Below, in pieces: positions 22,218 through 32,633 of a stretch of DNA of 64,000 nucleotides. The number at the start of each line of letters is the position of its first letter. Position 1 is the first letter of the stretch. The translations under genes and the position numbers were made by a program. A model generated the notes under the pieces. The model searched no databases. It was given only the letters and a program-made list of their open reading frames with translations, and was not told the origin of the DNA. Where the stretch lies: NCBI GenBank assembly GCA_020746995.1, contig JAGPXD010000002.1, forward strand, positions 3,162,001-3,226,000, read 5' to 3'. The DNA comes from Plectosphaerella cucumerina (Eukaryota > Ascomycota > Sordariomycetes > Glomerellales > Plectosphaerellaceae).

Positions 22218-22620
22218 TCACTTCCAGAGAACATCCCTGCCACGCGCGGCCTCGCTTGCCTTGGGCTTCTCCGGCTTCTCCTCTTCCTCCTCGTGCTTTT
22301 CGGTCCACAATCCGGCACACCACTCACAGAGGAAGTTGGTGGTGCACTGGAACCACCTGAGGAAGTCAGCATGAAAGCTCTAGAAGCAAACAGGAGGAAA
22401 GCACTCACCCCTCAATGTCGTCTTTGGGAATCCTGCTACAGTCGCACTCTTCCTCGAGCTCAGCGCAGCGCACTGGGTCCGGGGGCGGGATGTTCAAGCG
22501 GGAGGGAGAATTTTCTCCGGCACGGCGGGCGAGGGAGCGCACGGTGTTGGTGCCCGGAGCCGGGACGGCGAGGGCTGAGCCCAGCAGGGCCAGGACGACG
22601 GCGGCGGTCTTGATCTGCAT
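22218..22620 (-). CDS. Small secreted cysteine-containing protein
   Basis: Exons 22409..22620 and 22218..22356 (minus), 52-nt GTGAGT intron, 116 residues. A clear signal peptide (MQIKTAAVVLALLGSALA) is followed by a short propeptide-like stretch with a dibasic ARR, then a core with six Cys (C-x6-C-x-C in exon 1; C-x6-C-x2-C in exon 2) and a Glu/Lys-rich tail (HEEEEEKPEKPKA). Six Cys could form three disulfides. It has no family I recognise; the size, signal peptide and Cys pattern are those of candidate effectors or small secreted proteins. The exon 2 frame was too short to be seen without splicing. Confidence 0.7.
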
Positions 22621-23525
22621 GGTGGATGTAGTGAAGACGAAGTTACTGATGGTCAGGTAATGATGATGTGAGATGGTAATGTTGATGCCAAGTGATGGAT
22701 GGGATATGAGTTGGTGATTTGATATGACATCCAGACCGAAACATCTGAGCTTATATAGCAAGGTGCTCCACGGTTCAAGGTGGCATCCCGTTGCAACGTC
22801 CCATGTCCATCTGATTGCTCCAGCAAACGCTCCCACAATCCACAAGGCATCATCCCCATCTCCGAGACACAAACCCTCCAGGAGCAGCGACCAGCTCGCG
22901 GCGCGCACGCCTAGGCGGCCGCTTGTATGACATGTCTCGACCAGAGAAGCTCAAGTTTGCCGTGACATCGTGAACCTGCCAAGGCCGCAAATAGGCTCGC
23001 GGCGTCCACGAAAAGGGGCAAACTTCCTTCCCCAGGTACACCCGGAGGGGGACGACCAGGGCGGCCAAGGCCAGGCACGTTAGGCCGCGATGATCCGATG
23101 ATGCTGTGATGGGGCTATGGCGCGTCGTCGTTCCAAGCGGTGGACGAGGCCCTCCCCGTGCCACCCGGGCCAGGACCGGCGGTCAGTCTCGCGTGTGCAG
23201 CATCTCGGTCCCACGACGCACACGGCCCACGCCCAGGTTGTCTCTGCCCTTCGCCCCCAAACACCGCAACGCCGTGCGAGGCGCCTGTCAAGATCTGACG
23301 TGCGCATGCCGTGCCAGCGGACGCGCATGGCGCGCGGCCATGTGACCTCGAGGGGCGGTGTTTGTGCGACAGCGGCGAGGCTCGGGGGAAGCAAGGCGAT
23401 GTTCAACTTTGGCCTCGAGACAGATAAGGCGAGGGAATGGCAGCAGCGGGGCAAAGGAATCAAGGCTTCCGCCGTGTGACATTTCGACGCTTCGTTCAAT
23501 GTTTGCATCATGTACAAGAAAATGG
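22621..23525. other. intergenic
   Basis: 905 bases upstream of the small secreted protein gene and downstream of the phosphoesterase gene. Short GC-rich frames only; no gene I can support. Confidence 0.5.
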
Positions 23526-25325
23526 CTAGCTACTAGTATGACGAATTTCAACCGGTCTTGGCGGCGTCGGCTCGTGCCCAGACGGCCTGACGGGAGTCAA
23601 CACGGAGGCAGCGGCCTTGACGACACCGTCGGACGACGTCGGCTTGGGCGCGGCGTGTTTGCTCGTCGCCGCGGGTGAGGCGCCCTCGTGATCAAGGGCG
23701 AGTACCACGACGTACGCGACGACGAGGACAACAACAAGAAGGTCGACAATGTGCACGGCCCACCAGAAGTGCTGCGTGCCGAGGGCGCAGGTATCGTACT
23801 CGAAGCGCCAGGACCACGAGTCCCTGTCGAACCAGGCGCTCAGCAGGCCTGTGTTGCCGCCAAAGTCGCCCATGACACTGCGGACGGTAATCTCGCGAAT
23901 GCCTGGGACACCCTCTGCACCAATTGTAGCGTTTCCATCGGCGAGGGCCTCAGGCCAGCGCTTGATATCCCAGAAGCGGTCTGCCTCGGGGGCGGACTGG
24001 CGGATGTAGTGGTATGTGTCGCATCCCTCGTGATCGTGGCCGTTGAGAATGACGCCGGGGCGACCGCGGCCAGCGGCGTCAGCTTTCGGGTCGCCGCTCA
24101 TGCCGAAGATGCCCTCGAGGAAGCCGCGGCTGGCATCGCCGGAGAGGAGGTTCTGCTCTTTCACGCCCCGGTCGCCGTCGTGGAAGGAGAAGAAGGGCGA
24201 GTCGACGCAGACGCCCTGGGGCTTGAAGAGGGGGATGTGGGTAAGGACGATGGTGAAGTGGCCGCGGTATTCGACGGCTGTGGAGGTTTGGATGACGTCG
24301 TTGATGAATTTGTAGGTGGCATCCTGGAGCTCGAGGTCTTGCACGGGGGTGTCGAGGTTCATGTCGTTGAGGACGACGATGCGCAGCTCGGGGGGAAGGT
24401 TGTCGGATTCGGGAGAGGTCTCGTTGACTGCTGCAGCGGCGGTGCCGTTGCCGTCGAGAGGCAGCTCGAAGCGCAGCTCGTAGTTTACCTTGCCAAAGAG
24501 TCTCTCGAAACGGGCAAGACGGTCCTTGGTGATGTCGCCTGCGTAGCCGATGTCGTGGTTTCCCACGACGTTGATGGCGCGGTGCGACCATGCGGCGGCA
24601 TCGGGCGAGGAGTCGTCGCCTAGCATGGCGGCCAGCTCGTAGTCCATGGCCGGGTAGGCCATGAGCTCGTCGGGCACGCGCTCTGCCCCGCGGAAGACGC
24701 GATTCCAGAAACGAGAGCCGCGGCGCTCGAACTCGTCATCCTTGATCCACTGGCTGCCGACAAGGTCGCCCAACACGGTGACGTGTGTCGGCCTAGTCCA
24801 CCAGTGCACCGTCCTGTATATGTGGGCGAGATAGAAGTCGTTGCCGAAGAGATCGATGTGCTTGCGGAGAGACTCGAGCTCGTTGGGGATATCCTCGAAG
24901 AGGGCATCAACGTAGTCGTGGAGGAACTGTCGTACGCGCTTCAGCGGCGAGCCGTGGCTCTTCCGGAAGGCGAGGTGATCGCGCAGCTTCTTGAAGTGCG
25001 GCAGGCGCGGGCCCTTTCGGTTCGGGATAGACGTGTCGCCCTCAAGCTGGGGATCCCCGATGGCGAGTAGTCGGAAGGGCGCAGGCGTGTTGGCGGCGCC
25101 CCTCGGCGGCACGGGGAGCAGCGGCACATGCTGTCTTGCGGTGGCGAGGAAGGCCGGCCAGGCGTCGGCGGGCGCGAGGGGCGCATCGGAAGGTAGCGGA
25201 AAGGCGCATCCGATGAAGACGGGGAACATGTAGAGGTAGAACGTCTGGGCGACGGCCAGCGGCAGCAGCAGGCGCAGTGCCCAGCGGAGGACGACCGCGA
25301 GAGACATGGGGGGCGCCCGCGACAT
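23526..25325 (-). CDS. Ted1/PGAP5-type metallophosphoesterase
   Basis: Membrane-bound calcineurin-like phosphoesterase of the Cdc1/Ted1/PGAP5 group, which in yeast and mammals trims ethanolamine phosphate from GPI anchors in the ER. A single exon; from the chosen ATG (MSRAPPMSLAV) it has 599 residues. There is an N-terminal hydrophobic anchor (VVLRWALRLLLPLAVAQTFYL), metal-binding blocks IGDPQLEGD (Asp91), VTVLGDLVGS, NVVGNHDIGY, VLTHIPLF and LNGHDHEGCD, and a C-terminal transmembrane segment (IVDLLVVVLVVAYVVVLAL). An in-frame ATG at 25496 would add 57 residues before the anchor. All metal ligands are present. Confidence 0.88.
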   Translation of the reverse strand: MSRAPPMSLAVVLRWALRLLLPLAVAQTFYLYMFPVFIGCAFPLPSDAPLAPADAWPAFLATARQHVPLLPVPPRGAANTPAPFRLLAIGDPQLEGDTSIPNRKGPRLPHFKKLRDHLAFRKSHGSPLKRVRQFLHDYVDALFEDIPNELESLRKHIDLFGNDFYLAHIYRTVHWWTRPTHVTVLGDLVGSQWIKDDEFERRGSRFWNRVFRGAERVPDELMAYPAMDYELAAMLGDDSSPDAAAWSHRAINVVGNHDIGYAGDITKDRLARFERLFGKVNYELRFELPLDGNGTAAAAVNETSPESDNLPPELRIVVLNDMNLDTPVQDLELQDATYKFINDVIQTSTAVEYRGHFTIVLTHIPLFKPQGVCVDSPFFSFHDGDRGVKEQNLLSGDASRGFLEGIFGMSGDPKADAAGRGRPGVILNGHDHEGCDTYHYIRQSAPEADRFWDIKRWPEALADGNATIGAEGVPGIREITVRSVMGDFGGNTGLLSAWFDRDSWSWRFEYDTCALGTQHFWWAVHIVDLLVVVLVVAYVVVLALDHEGASPAATSKHAAPKPTSSDGVVKAAASVLTPVRPSGHEPTPPRPVEIRHTSS

Positions 25326-25703
25326 GGGAATGGTGTCGCCGGGGGCCACGAGAAAGAAGGAACGGTGCGGGAGGGGGAGGGAAAGGGAGAAAGGAGTGTG
25401 GGTGAGGAATGCGAGAGGGCGGACGCCGAGATCTGATCGCGAGACAGGCCACAATGTTTCGACAAAAGTCAGGGACTCGGACGGGACAGGGGCCATAAAG
25501 GGGTGCCCCGCGCAGTGTCAATTCTGGGAGATGGGGTGCTGACACTGTACGTGATGATACCCCGGCCTCAAACAGCATCCAGATCCATGTGACTGCAAGC
25601 CAAACGCCGTGAATGCCGACCAACGCCAAACTCCAGGTCCACCGAGAGGAACAACCAGCCCATCTTCACCGTATTTTCCCTCCTCTTCTTGCGTTTTCCC
25701 CGG

Positions 25704-26180
25704 CTACTCGTCCTCCTCCTCCTCGTCGTAGCCCTCGTCCAGGTCCGGAATGTCAACCACAAACTCGACCTCGCCTCGGTCCTCGTCCTCAGGCACGATG
25801 ACAAACGCCAGCACCGAATTGTCCTTGACTCCCTTCTGCAGCGGGTTGTCATCATTTGCGACGTCCAGGTCTTTCCAGCCCTGGCTGAGGTCGGTGGCGT
25901 TTGCAGGCAGCGCGAAGGCTATCCGCACGTCGGCGTCGGGCGGCGGCAGGGGCGTGCTGTGCGGCGTGGCGTGGGAGATTGTGAGCCCGCGAGGGAAGCG
26001 CTCGCGGATGACGGCGAGGAGGGTGGTGCTGATCTCGGAGAAGGGCTGCATCGGGTCGACGAAGAGGAGGATCGTGTGCACGCCGTACTTGAAGCGGAGG
26101 GAGAGCGCCGTATCGTCGATGGAATCCTGGGATTGCAAGGTTAGCGGCGTACTGGTGAGTGAAGTGAGGCGACGTACCAT
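25704..26180 (-). CDS. conserved fungal hypothetical protein, intron right after ATG
   Basis: The best model is a first exon that is only the start codon (26178..26180), a 51-nt GTACGT...CAG intron (26127..26177), then 25704..26126, giving 141 residues beginning MDSIDDTALSLRFKYG. The protein has a beta-rich N-terminal half (LSLRFKYGVHTILLFVDPM, possibly ubiquitin-like) and a very acidic C-terminus (DEGYDEEEEDE). The intron length is a multiple of three without a stop, so retention would insert 17 residues after Met. I recognise it as a conserved uncharacterised ascomycete protein; no function is assigned. Confidence 0.7.
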   Translation of the reverse strand: MVRRLTSLTSTPLTLQSQDSIDDTALSLRFKYGVHTILLFVDPMQPFSEISTTLLAVIRERFPRGLTISHATPHSTPLPPPDADVRIAFALPANATDLSQGWKDLDVANDDNPLQKGVKDNSVLAFVIVPEDEDRGEVEFVVDIPDLDEGYDEEEEDE

Positions 26181-26724
26181 TTTGACGGTTGGAAGGGATT
26201 TTGTGTTTTGTCTGGGAAGGGTTTGTAGGAATCCAAGTTTTGATCGCAGCACTGGGTCGCGTCACTGCGAAAAGGCTTAGAGCTGGAGCTAGCTGGTGGT
26301 CCCTGGAGCTGCCTGCCAAACCAAGGGGATTGACCCCGCCATCGCAGCCTGGCGCGGGACATGTGGAGACGCCACAGAAGCGCCACAACCCCCCACCCCG
26401 GAAGCCGGTGCCGTGAGGCTGGAGCCACCCCTACTTTTGCCCTTTTTCGGAAAACGGCACTGCAACCGCACGCGTAAGCGGCACAGCAGCCGCTTGTGAA
26501 CGAGCAATACGATGTTCTAGTGCTGGCGCGATGGAAAGCTTGTGAGGCAATGCCCGCATGCAGAGGCAGTGCCTGCAGTCGGTGACTTTCCGGCTAACCG
26601 GCCAAGGGGTAAGCAGTAGAAACAGACGGGAGGGAGCCTTTGTATTAAACGTGGGCGGCCCTGGCGTACGCGTGCTGAGAGAAACTCGAACATTCCTCAT
26701 CACCACTCTACCGACAAACACACC
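26181..26724. other. bidirectional promoter
   Basis: 544 bases between two divergent hypothetical genes. No feature is seen. Confidence 0.45.
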
Positions 26725-27873
26725 ATGGTTCTTGCCAGTAAAGCAGCAGAGGCCGCGAGGTCTTCCCGGGAGCAGGCCGAGCCCGATGCCCTCCCCACCT
26801 ATGAAGCCCACTCCACGTCTCCCGGGGCTCCGGCCGCATCTACGGAGCCTGTATCCACTATGACGGCGGCGACATCTCCGAGTCCAGCGTCGGTCCCCGA
26901 AGCCTCCCGGGTCCCCGACGCGCTCCCCGCCTACGAGCCCGAGTCCCCCGAGTCCTCCTACTCACATCCCTCGACATCCTCCGCCGCCGCCTCTGCCGCC
27001 ACCGGCCTGACGACCCCTGGCAGCCCCGGCGCCCAGGGTCCCAGTGTTGACCATCCCTTCAACTTCCCCTCCTCCGCCCCGCTGCCACCTTACACACCTC
27101 GCCCTGACGATGGCAGCACCCGCCCGACAATCGCCATCCCCCAAGTCAAGTCTGACGTCCCCTCGCCCTTCCTCCAGGCCTACCCTCCGATGTTGCAGTC
27201 CTTCGGCATCACCCCCGAAACTTGGCTTGCCTTCCTCGACACCCTCTCCGCCTTCCTCATGGCCAAGGTCTCGGACCGCGCCCTCGCCCACGTCGCTGAT
27301 ATTGGCCGCCACGTGGGGGCCGGCCCCAGAACGCGTGCCATTCGCGTCGCCAGCCACGTCAAAGATGTTGGCAAGGGCATCGGCTCCAACGCGAAGCGCG
27401 GGAACGTCATTGGCGCCGTCATGGGCGTTGTCGGAGGGGCAATCTCCATCCCTGTTAGTGCTGCCGTGCAGACGGTTGATGCCATCCTCAGCATGCCCTT
27501 TTCCGCTGCTTCGGCCGCCGTCAAGACACCCAAGACCCCGCGGGAGCGCGCCGATGGGTATCTTGCTGTAGCGAACAAGGACTGGTTTGGTGCGAGGGGG
27601 ATCCGAGCCCGGATTGTCGACTCCAGGGAGCTGGTCGATCTGGTCAAGGCACCAGTGGTGGAACTGCTGTCGTCCGACATTTCCCAAAAGGCCACCACGG
27701 CCGAGGAGCAGCTTCGGACACTAGAAGGGCGGATAGCTGAGCTTGAGGTTTGGGGGACCTCGCAGGCCATGAGGTTGGATGTTAGCGACGCCAGCCTGTG
27801 GGTTATCTTGACCGAGGTGGAGCGCGAGACGGCCGGCGGGCAGGATGCCAACGGGACACTTGTCTCTATGTAA
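26725..27873 (+). CDS. conserved hypothetical protein with proline-rich N-terminus
   Basis: A single exon of 382 residues. The first ~150 residues are disordered and rich in Pro/Ser/Ala with repeated tyrosine motifs (LPTYE, LPAYEP, LPPYTP), which resemble WW-domain (PPxY-like) docking sites of arrestin or ubiquitin-ligase partners. Residues ~155-290 form a conserved helical region (PPMLQSFGITPETWLAFLD) with a glycine-rich hydrophobic stretch (IGAVMGVVGGAISIPVSAAV) that could be a membrane hairpin. A short coiled-coil (EEQLRTLEGRIAELE) is near the end. The domain is seen in many fungi but I know no function for it. Confidence 0.75.
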   Translation: MVLASKAAEAARSSREQAEPDALPTYEAHSTSPGAPAASTEPVSTMTAATSPSPASVPEASRVPDALPAYEPESPESSYSHPSTSSAAASAATGLTTPGSPGAQGPSVDHPFNFPSSAPLPPYTPRPDDGSTRPTIAIPQVKSDVPSPFLQAYPPMLQSFGITPETWLAFLDTLSAFLMAKVSDRALAHVADIGRHVGAGPRTRAIRVASHVKDVGKGIGSNAKRGNVIGAVMGVVGGAISIPVSAAVQTVDAILSMPFSAASAAVKTPKTPRERADGYLAVANKDWFGARGIRARIVDSRELVDLVKAPVVELLSSDISQKATTAEEQLRTLEGRIAELEVWGTSQAMRLDVSDASLWVILTEVERETAGGQDANGTLVSM

Positions 27874-27938
27874 TCATCTCTTTGGTTTCGATCTATGATT
27901 TCCAGTTGGCAATTGGAATAAGCCTTCACATGCCTCGT

Positions 27939-30370
27939 CTAACTATGTACTTCTGACCACTGCCCTACCTCAAGTGGCTCGTCTCCCAACGACTCTACTG
28001 CATCTTCAAAGTCGGCTTCAGAATCGCTTTCGGCATCGCCGCCGCCGTTGGACACGTCCACTACGTCTCCTCTCTTCTTGATGGGTGCATTCTCATCCAC
28101 TCTCGTCTCATCGGCTTCAACTCTCCATGCCTGATACGAAGCCCTGACGCTTTTCATAAGCCGCCAAAAAGCGATCAGTTCTCCCGATGCTTTCCACCTT
28201 CGATGCCGAAAGTAATCCATAGCCGTCCAGGGGTCAGCGTACCCATCGAAAGCATTGGGATCAACTCCAGACAGTCCCCATTCGGCCAGAAAGTCCATGG
28301 TAGCTGAGGTTGCCCCAAAGGCTGCAATGTGCAGTATTGACAAGCCATGGTTGTCTACTGCGGTGTGATCCGCGCCTTGCTCAAGCAAAATTCTGCAGCT
28401 CCTTAGCTGCCGGGATAAGACGGCGTTCATAAGGCTCGAACGTCCTCGCGAGTCTCGGAAATCGATGTCAAACCCCCTGGAAGTAAGAAATTTGATGACA
28501 TCAGGGTCTTTGACGTTACCCAAGGCAATAATCCCATGCGGATTTGTTTCGTGAAGATCCATATCCTCATGATCGAGAATTAGCTCGACAAGACCTGCTG
28601 CGTGGTGGCCTTGGCAGGCATGGTAGAAAGCCGATGCCCCAGCCACGTCTTTCGTCTTGATGTCGGCCCCTGCTTCGATGAGAAGCCTTGCGCACTGGAC
28701 CTTGGCCTCCCCCGTCAGCTTGGGTGATCTTGCCAGCTCCATAAGTGGTGTCGTCTTCATGGAGTTCTCGATGTTCGGATCAGCGCCATGGAGGAGGAGT
28801 TGCTCAACCGCGTGGTGGTTGCCTTGCCTTGCTGCCCAGTGAAGAGGAGACTTTCCGGCACCATCAAGATCATTGAGTTCCAGTTTCCACCGCGGAATCT
28901 CAGAAAGATAAGATCTCACGTCGCCCGCATGGATGCCCAGTATGATCTTGGTGAGGGGGGGCAAGTCAAGATCGTCTACCATCCGTGTCAGAGGCATCCG
29001 GACAGCAAGTCTGCGGCTCAACTCGTTTGTGAAGTTGCCATCTATGGAGAAGATTGCAATTTGTTTTGCCGCTGATACGCCGTAGTCGTCTTCGTCGTAC
29101 AGATTGCCTCCTGCACGCACGAGGATATCGAGGCAGTGTGGCAAATCGTCCCGAAGACTCTCGCATAACCTCAAGAGTGGCGAGATTCCGTCTCCGTACA
29201 GTCTGGTGTTCACATCGTCCGGGTGTTTTCGTACATACTTCTGGATGACCTGCAATGTGCCGTTTGAACAGGCGTGATGGAGGCTGCCAAAATATGACAC
29301 TCGAGGCCGGAATTTGAGCAGAACTGTAGGCGGCTCGGACATCCTTCGTTGAACGAGTGCTTGCACCGTCCAGGATGTGAGCCACAAGGGGAACTCGTAC
29401 TGAACCACAAAGGAGTTCGATGCTTGGCGCTTGCAAGTCTCGGTGTTGCACACCTTTGACCAGGTGGCCGACGCGCTGTATGAGGCAAGCCACACTCCAA
29501 CAAGGCCTCGTAGGATGCGAGGTGTGTTCCACTGCGATCGGTGCTCGGCAGAGAAATGACACCAACATGTGCAATCGCCTTGACAGCGAGGGTCCATGTT
29601 TCGGTACAAGCCGAAAATACTGATGGTCGATGGCGGCGATAGAGCTCCGTTGAGGCTGGAGGCTTCGCGATGCAGCCCCGTGGTCCCAGTTGCTGTGAAG
29701 GAGTCCGATTCGTATGGTGCCTTGATAACTCCAGAGCTCGCTTCAACGTTGGCAGTGACTTCGCTCACGGGGAGCCGTGAAAGTATGGCATTGCCTTGTT
29801 CAAGAAGCACTTGAAGCTGCGAGCCCATCGATGACCTGATTTGGTGTACCTCGAACTGGGTTCGCACAGCGACGTCGCTGCGAATGGATCGGAGCTGTCA
29901 GTCAATACACCAAACACGGCTGGAACGTATTGATGAGCAGGTACATGTACTCACGTCTCGCACAGGCAAAGGACATCCCGCATCTTTGCGCGAAGCTCGT
30001 CTAGCTCAGCCCTCTTTGCGTCCATAGTTGTTTTTTGTCGAACCCATGCTCGCTTCCTCTGGGTCTTGGTCTTGTTCGACATGATGTCGACGAAGTCCTC
30101 CAGGCTTTGCAAAATGATGGCGGCCTTCAATGTCGACTGTTGCAGGCTAGATGTTAGATCAGCTCGCCGATTTCCTTGTTGCATTGTGTTCCAGATGTCT
30201 TCGGTAGTCCTAAACATAACTTCCAAATCGGCTAGGCCGTTCTGAAGCGCAATCAAGTCATCGCAGGCATTGATCCACGTTTTTCGAACTGTGCGCAGCT
30301 TGGTCGATACACGAGACCCAAACTCGAGGATTCCGGCGACCCCAGCTACCACTCCGAAAACCTCTGCCAT
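27939..30370 (-). CDS. Fungal_N / ankyrin-repeat protein
   Basis: Exons 29955..30370 and 27939..29877 (minus), 77-nt intron, 784 residues. The N-terminus (MAEVFGVVAGVAGILEFGSRV) is the helical fungal STAND N-terminal type domain found in NLR-like and HET-related proteins. A Cys-rich CTCWCHF segment follows at about residue 235. The C-terminal half holds ankyrin repeats (GKSPLHWAARQGNHHAVEQLLLHGADP and several degenerate copies, about 460-700). There is no NACHT or NB-ARC domain in between, so it lacks the nucleotide switch of true NLRs. The end is acidic. Possibly a recognition or scaffold protein; the function is unknown. It ends 65 bases from the convergent upstream gene. Confidence 0.85.
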
Positions 30371-30956
30371 GGTGATGCAAAGTTTCAGGGTGGCCGTTCT
30401 GTGGTAGGTACGTAGCTCGTGACGGTCTCCGACAGCAAGGTGTCCGATAGCAAAGACTAAGATCCGAGGATGAGAGAGGAAAAGTTCAGCCTGGCTCCCA
30501 CAAGAGTGGACGGCCGCCTTTTTAGGGTACGGGCTGCCACCTCGCAACATTCATATCATGCGAATTCCCATTGGGCGCTGCCTTGCTGCAGGTCATCCTG
30601 CATGTCGACGCTGGAGGGTCGTGATTGTGGCTATGCGTGCCTGTGTGACCAATGTTGCCTTACAAGACGCTGCGGACCAAAGTGGCGAAGTGATTTGGTC
30701 AAACTTCAGTATAGCTTGAAGGCTATTTGCTTGGCTTTCAGGCTGTGACGCTCGCATTGTTCACGTATTTTACAAACATCCACTAGAGTCACGGCAGGAC
30801 AAGTCACGGTTGAGGAGATGAGTTCGATATTGAAGAGCACGGTCCGACTAGTTCATGACTGCAAGGCGGGACGGAATCAAACATTCCACCCCCTGATTTT
30901 ACCCAAACGAAAGTATCGGAACCATTTCACTTGCCTTCTCAATCTTTTCGGGTCCC
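30371..30956. other. intergenic
   Basis: 586 bases between the ankyrin gene start and the hydrolase stop. Nothing else is seen. Confidence 0.45.
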
Positions 30957-31943
30957 TCACAGCCATCTCCCAAACCAGCCCGCAATCTCGCCCACGTTGC
31001 GATCGATAACATCCGGCTGATCGTAGTGCTGAAAGTGCGAGACCTCATTATCCCAGACGAGCTTTTTGTCCTTCGCGGGAATGGACTCGAAGTGTCTCTT
31101 GGCTGCTGCAGCATTCATGCAGTTGTCCCCGTGAATGACAAGGGCCGGTTTGTCCAGCTTCGCAACTCCGGGAACAGTCGTGTAGCTGAAGTGATCCAGA
31201 TCGCTCATCACCGCGTAGCGGTTCTCGAAGTTCTTGAGAGTCCATGGGCCGTACCATGACCAGACGACAGGGCCTGGAAGACCAGCGAGAGACCCAGTCG
31301 TGGGATCGGCGGCCTTTGGATCGACCAGAGGTTGATAGACCACTTCGCCGGTCTTCTCGTACAGGTCTCGGGCCTTCTTGGCGCGTTCAAGTCTTGCTTT
31401 GTAGAGCGCCTCCCCTTGCTCAGGGGTCGGCATCTCCATCGAGGCGATATCGGCGCCAGGCTCCCAAGCAACGCAGCCGGCGCAGATCATGTAGATGTCG
31501 GTCTCGTGGTCGCGGTAGTAGCCAGTGACGGAGGCGACTCCCTTCACTCGGCTCTCGTAGGAGGCGATGTCCAGGGATTCGGGGCCGCCCTGGCAGATGC
31601 CAACGAGGAAGAGCTTGGACTGATCCACGTCGCCTCGGCTGATGAGGTAGTCGAGTCCTGAAATCGCATCCTCGTTCTTCATCTTGGGATTCTCCAAACG
31701 TCGCGGCATTCCAGAACTCTCGCCCACGGTGCGCGGGTCAAAGATCAAGGCCGCATAGCCCTCGTCGGCCAGTCGAGTGGCGTACTGCAGGGGGGCTTGC
31801 TCCTTGATGAACGAGTAGGGCCCAATGACGACAACGCCAGGCGGGTTGGAGACATTGGTCGGGCGGTAGAGTATGCCCGCAATGTTCTCCCCGTGAGATG
31901 GATAGGTCACCTTTTCGGTGGTGTAGTGGCCGTGCCCAACCAT
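30957..31943 (-). CDS. alpha/beta hydrolase with Cys nucleophile
   Basis: A single exon of 328 residues with the alpha/beta-hydrolase fold of the group annotated as dienelactone-hydrolase-like or polyketide transferase-like. The nucleophile elbow is GICQGG with Cys117 instead of Ser. The other triad members are probably Asp273 (VIHGDN) and His303 or His306 (VSHFQHYD). An N-terminal lid-like strand region (VTYPSHGENIAGILYRP) fits the family. No signal peptide. The start faces the divergent Zn2Cys6 regulator 690 bases away, and a sugar-type transporter lies beyond it, so the three may be co-regulated. The substrate is unknown. Confidence 0.85.
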   Translation of the reverse strand: MVGHGHYTTEKVTYPSHGENIAGILYRPTNVSNPPGVVVIGPYSFIKEQAPLQYATRLADEGYAALIFDPRTVGESSGMPRRLENPKMKNEDAISGLDYLISRGDVDQSKLFLVGICQGGPESLDIASYESRVKGVASVTGYYRDHETDIYMICAGCVAWEPGADIASMEMPTPEQGEALYKARLERAKKARDLYEKTGEVVYQPLVDPKAADPTTGSLAGLPGPVVWSWYGPWTLKNFENRYAVMSDLDHFSYTTVPGVAKLDKPALVIHGDNCMNAAAAKRHFESIPAKDKKLVWDNEVSHFQHYDQPDVIDRNVGEIAGWFGRWL

Positions 31944-32633
31944 TATGGCTTGAATGAAGGATAAATTGAATGAGAAGAATGTGATAGAGAAGGTTGGATG
32001 ATTGAACAGGCCAGGTATGAAAAAGCCATTGGGATATCATCATCTTTATAGGTATTTGGGACAGTGCTCCTCTCCCCAGGATCGATTTTGGACCTGAATG
32101 CCGCGGACAGCCATGTTTTCCTGTACTCACAAAGCTCAACTTGACCTTCCACTTCTCCGCTTCTCGCCGTGTACGTATGAGTTGAGTTTCTCTCCGCGCC
32201 TAGGTGGTCGGCTTTCTTGGTGATGCACGGTGTCGTAAGATGGAGGTTTCGCAGCGGCTGGAGTCATCGGGTCGATCGCCGACGTAGGGTCGAACCTTCT
32301 GTAGCTCCCAGGCAGTCTGCCGTTGGAACCCGACTGCTCAGGAGGCATACGACTTTCTGCCGTTTCGATTGGAGCTCTGAAAGCACACTAGTCCGATCAC
32401 CATACCATCACCGACAAGCCATCGCCGACGTGCCTAGGCGGGGCCGATGGAACAAGCCATCGCCGACAAGCCATCGCCGAAAAGCCCCGACAGACATGCC
32501 AGTCGTCGTTGGCATGACAAGCTATCGCCCAAAACAGCGTTTGGCACGTGATGGTCTCGTAGTCTGCTGAGTATGCGAATCGATGTGAAGTCAACCCTCA
32601 TCACCTTTCGTCCACGTTCATTTCCAGACGATT
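31944..32633. promoter_or_regulatory. bidirectional promoter, hydrolase / regulator
   Basis: 690 bases between divergent starts. It contains tandem and interspersed short repeats around ACAAGCCATCGCCGA (32412..32530) that could be binding sites for the adjacent regulator. Confidence 0.4.
32412..32530 (+). repeat. short repeats ACAAGCCATCGCCGA
   Basis: Exact or near-exact copies at about 32414..32428, 32452..32466 and 32466..32480, and a diverged copy (ACAAGCTATCGCC) ending near 32530. Two copies are directly adjacent with a shared base. They sit 100-220 bases upstream of the regulator ATG. Confidence 0.7.

Noticed and set aside
23688..24623. 311-codon open frame antisense to the metallophosphoesterase gene
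   Set aside because: Shadow of a GC-rich gene with intact metal-binding motifs on the minus strand.
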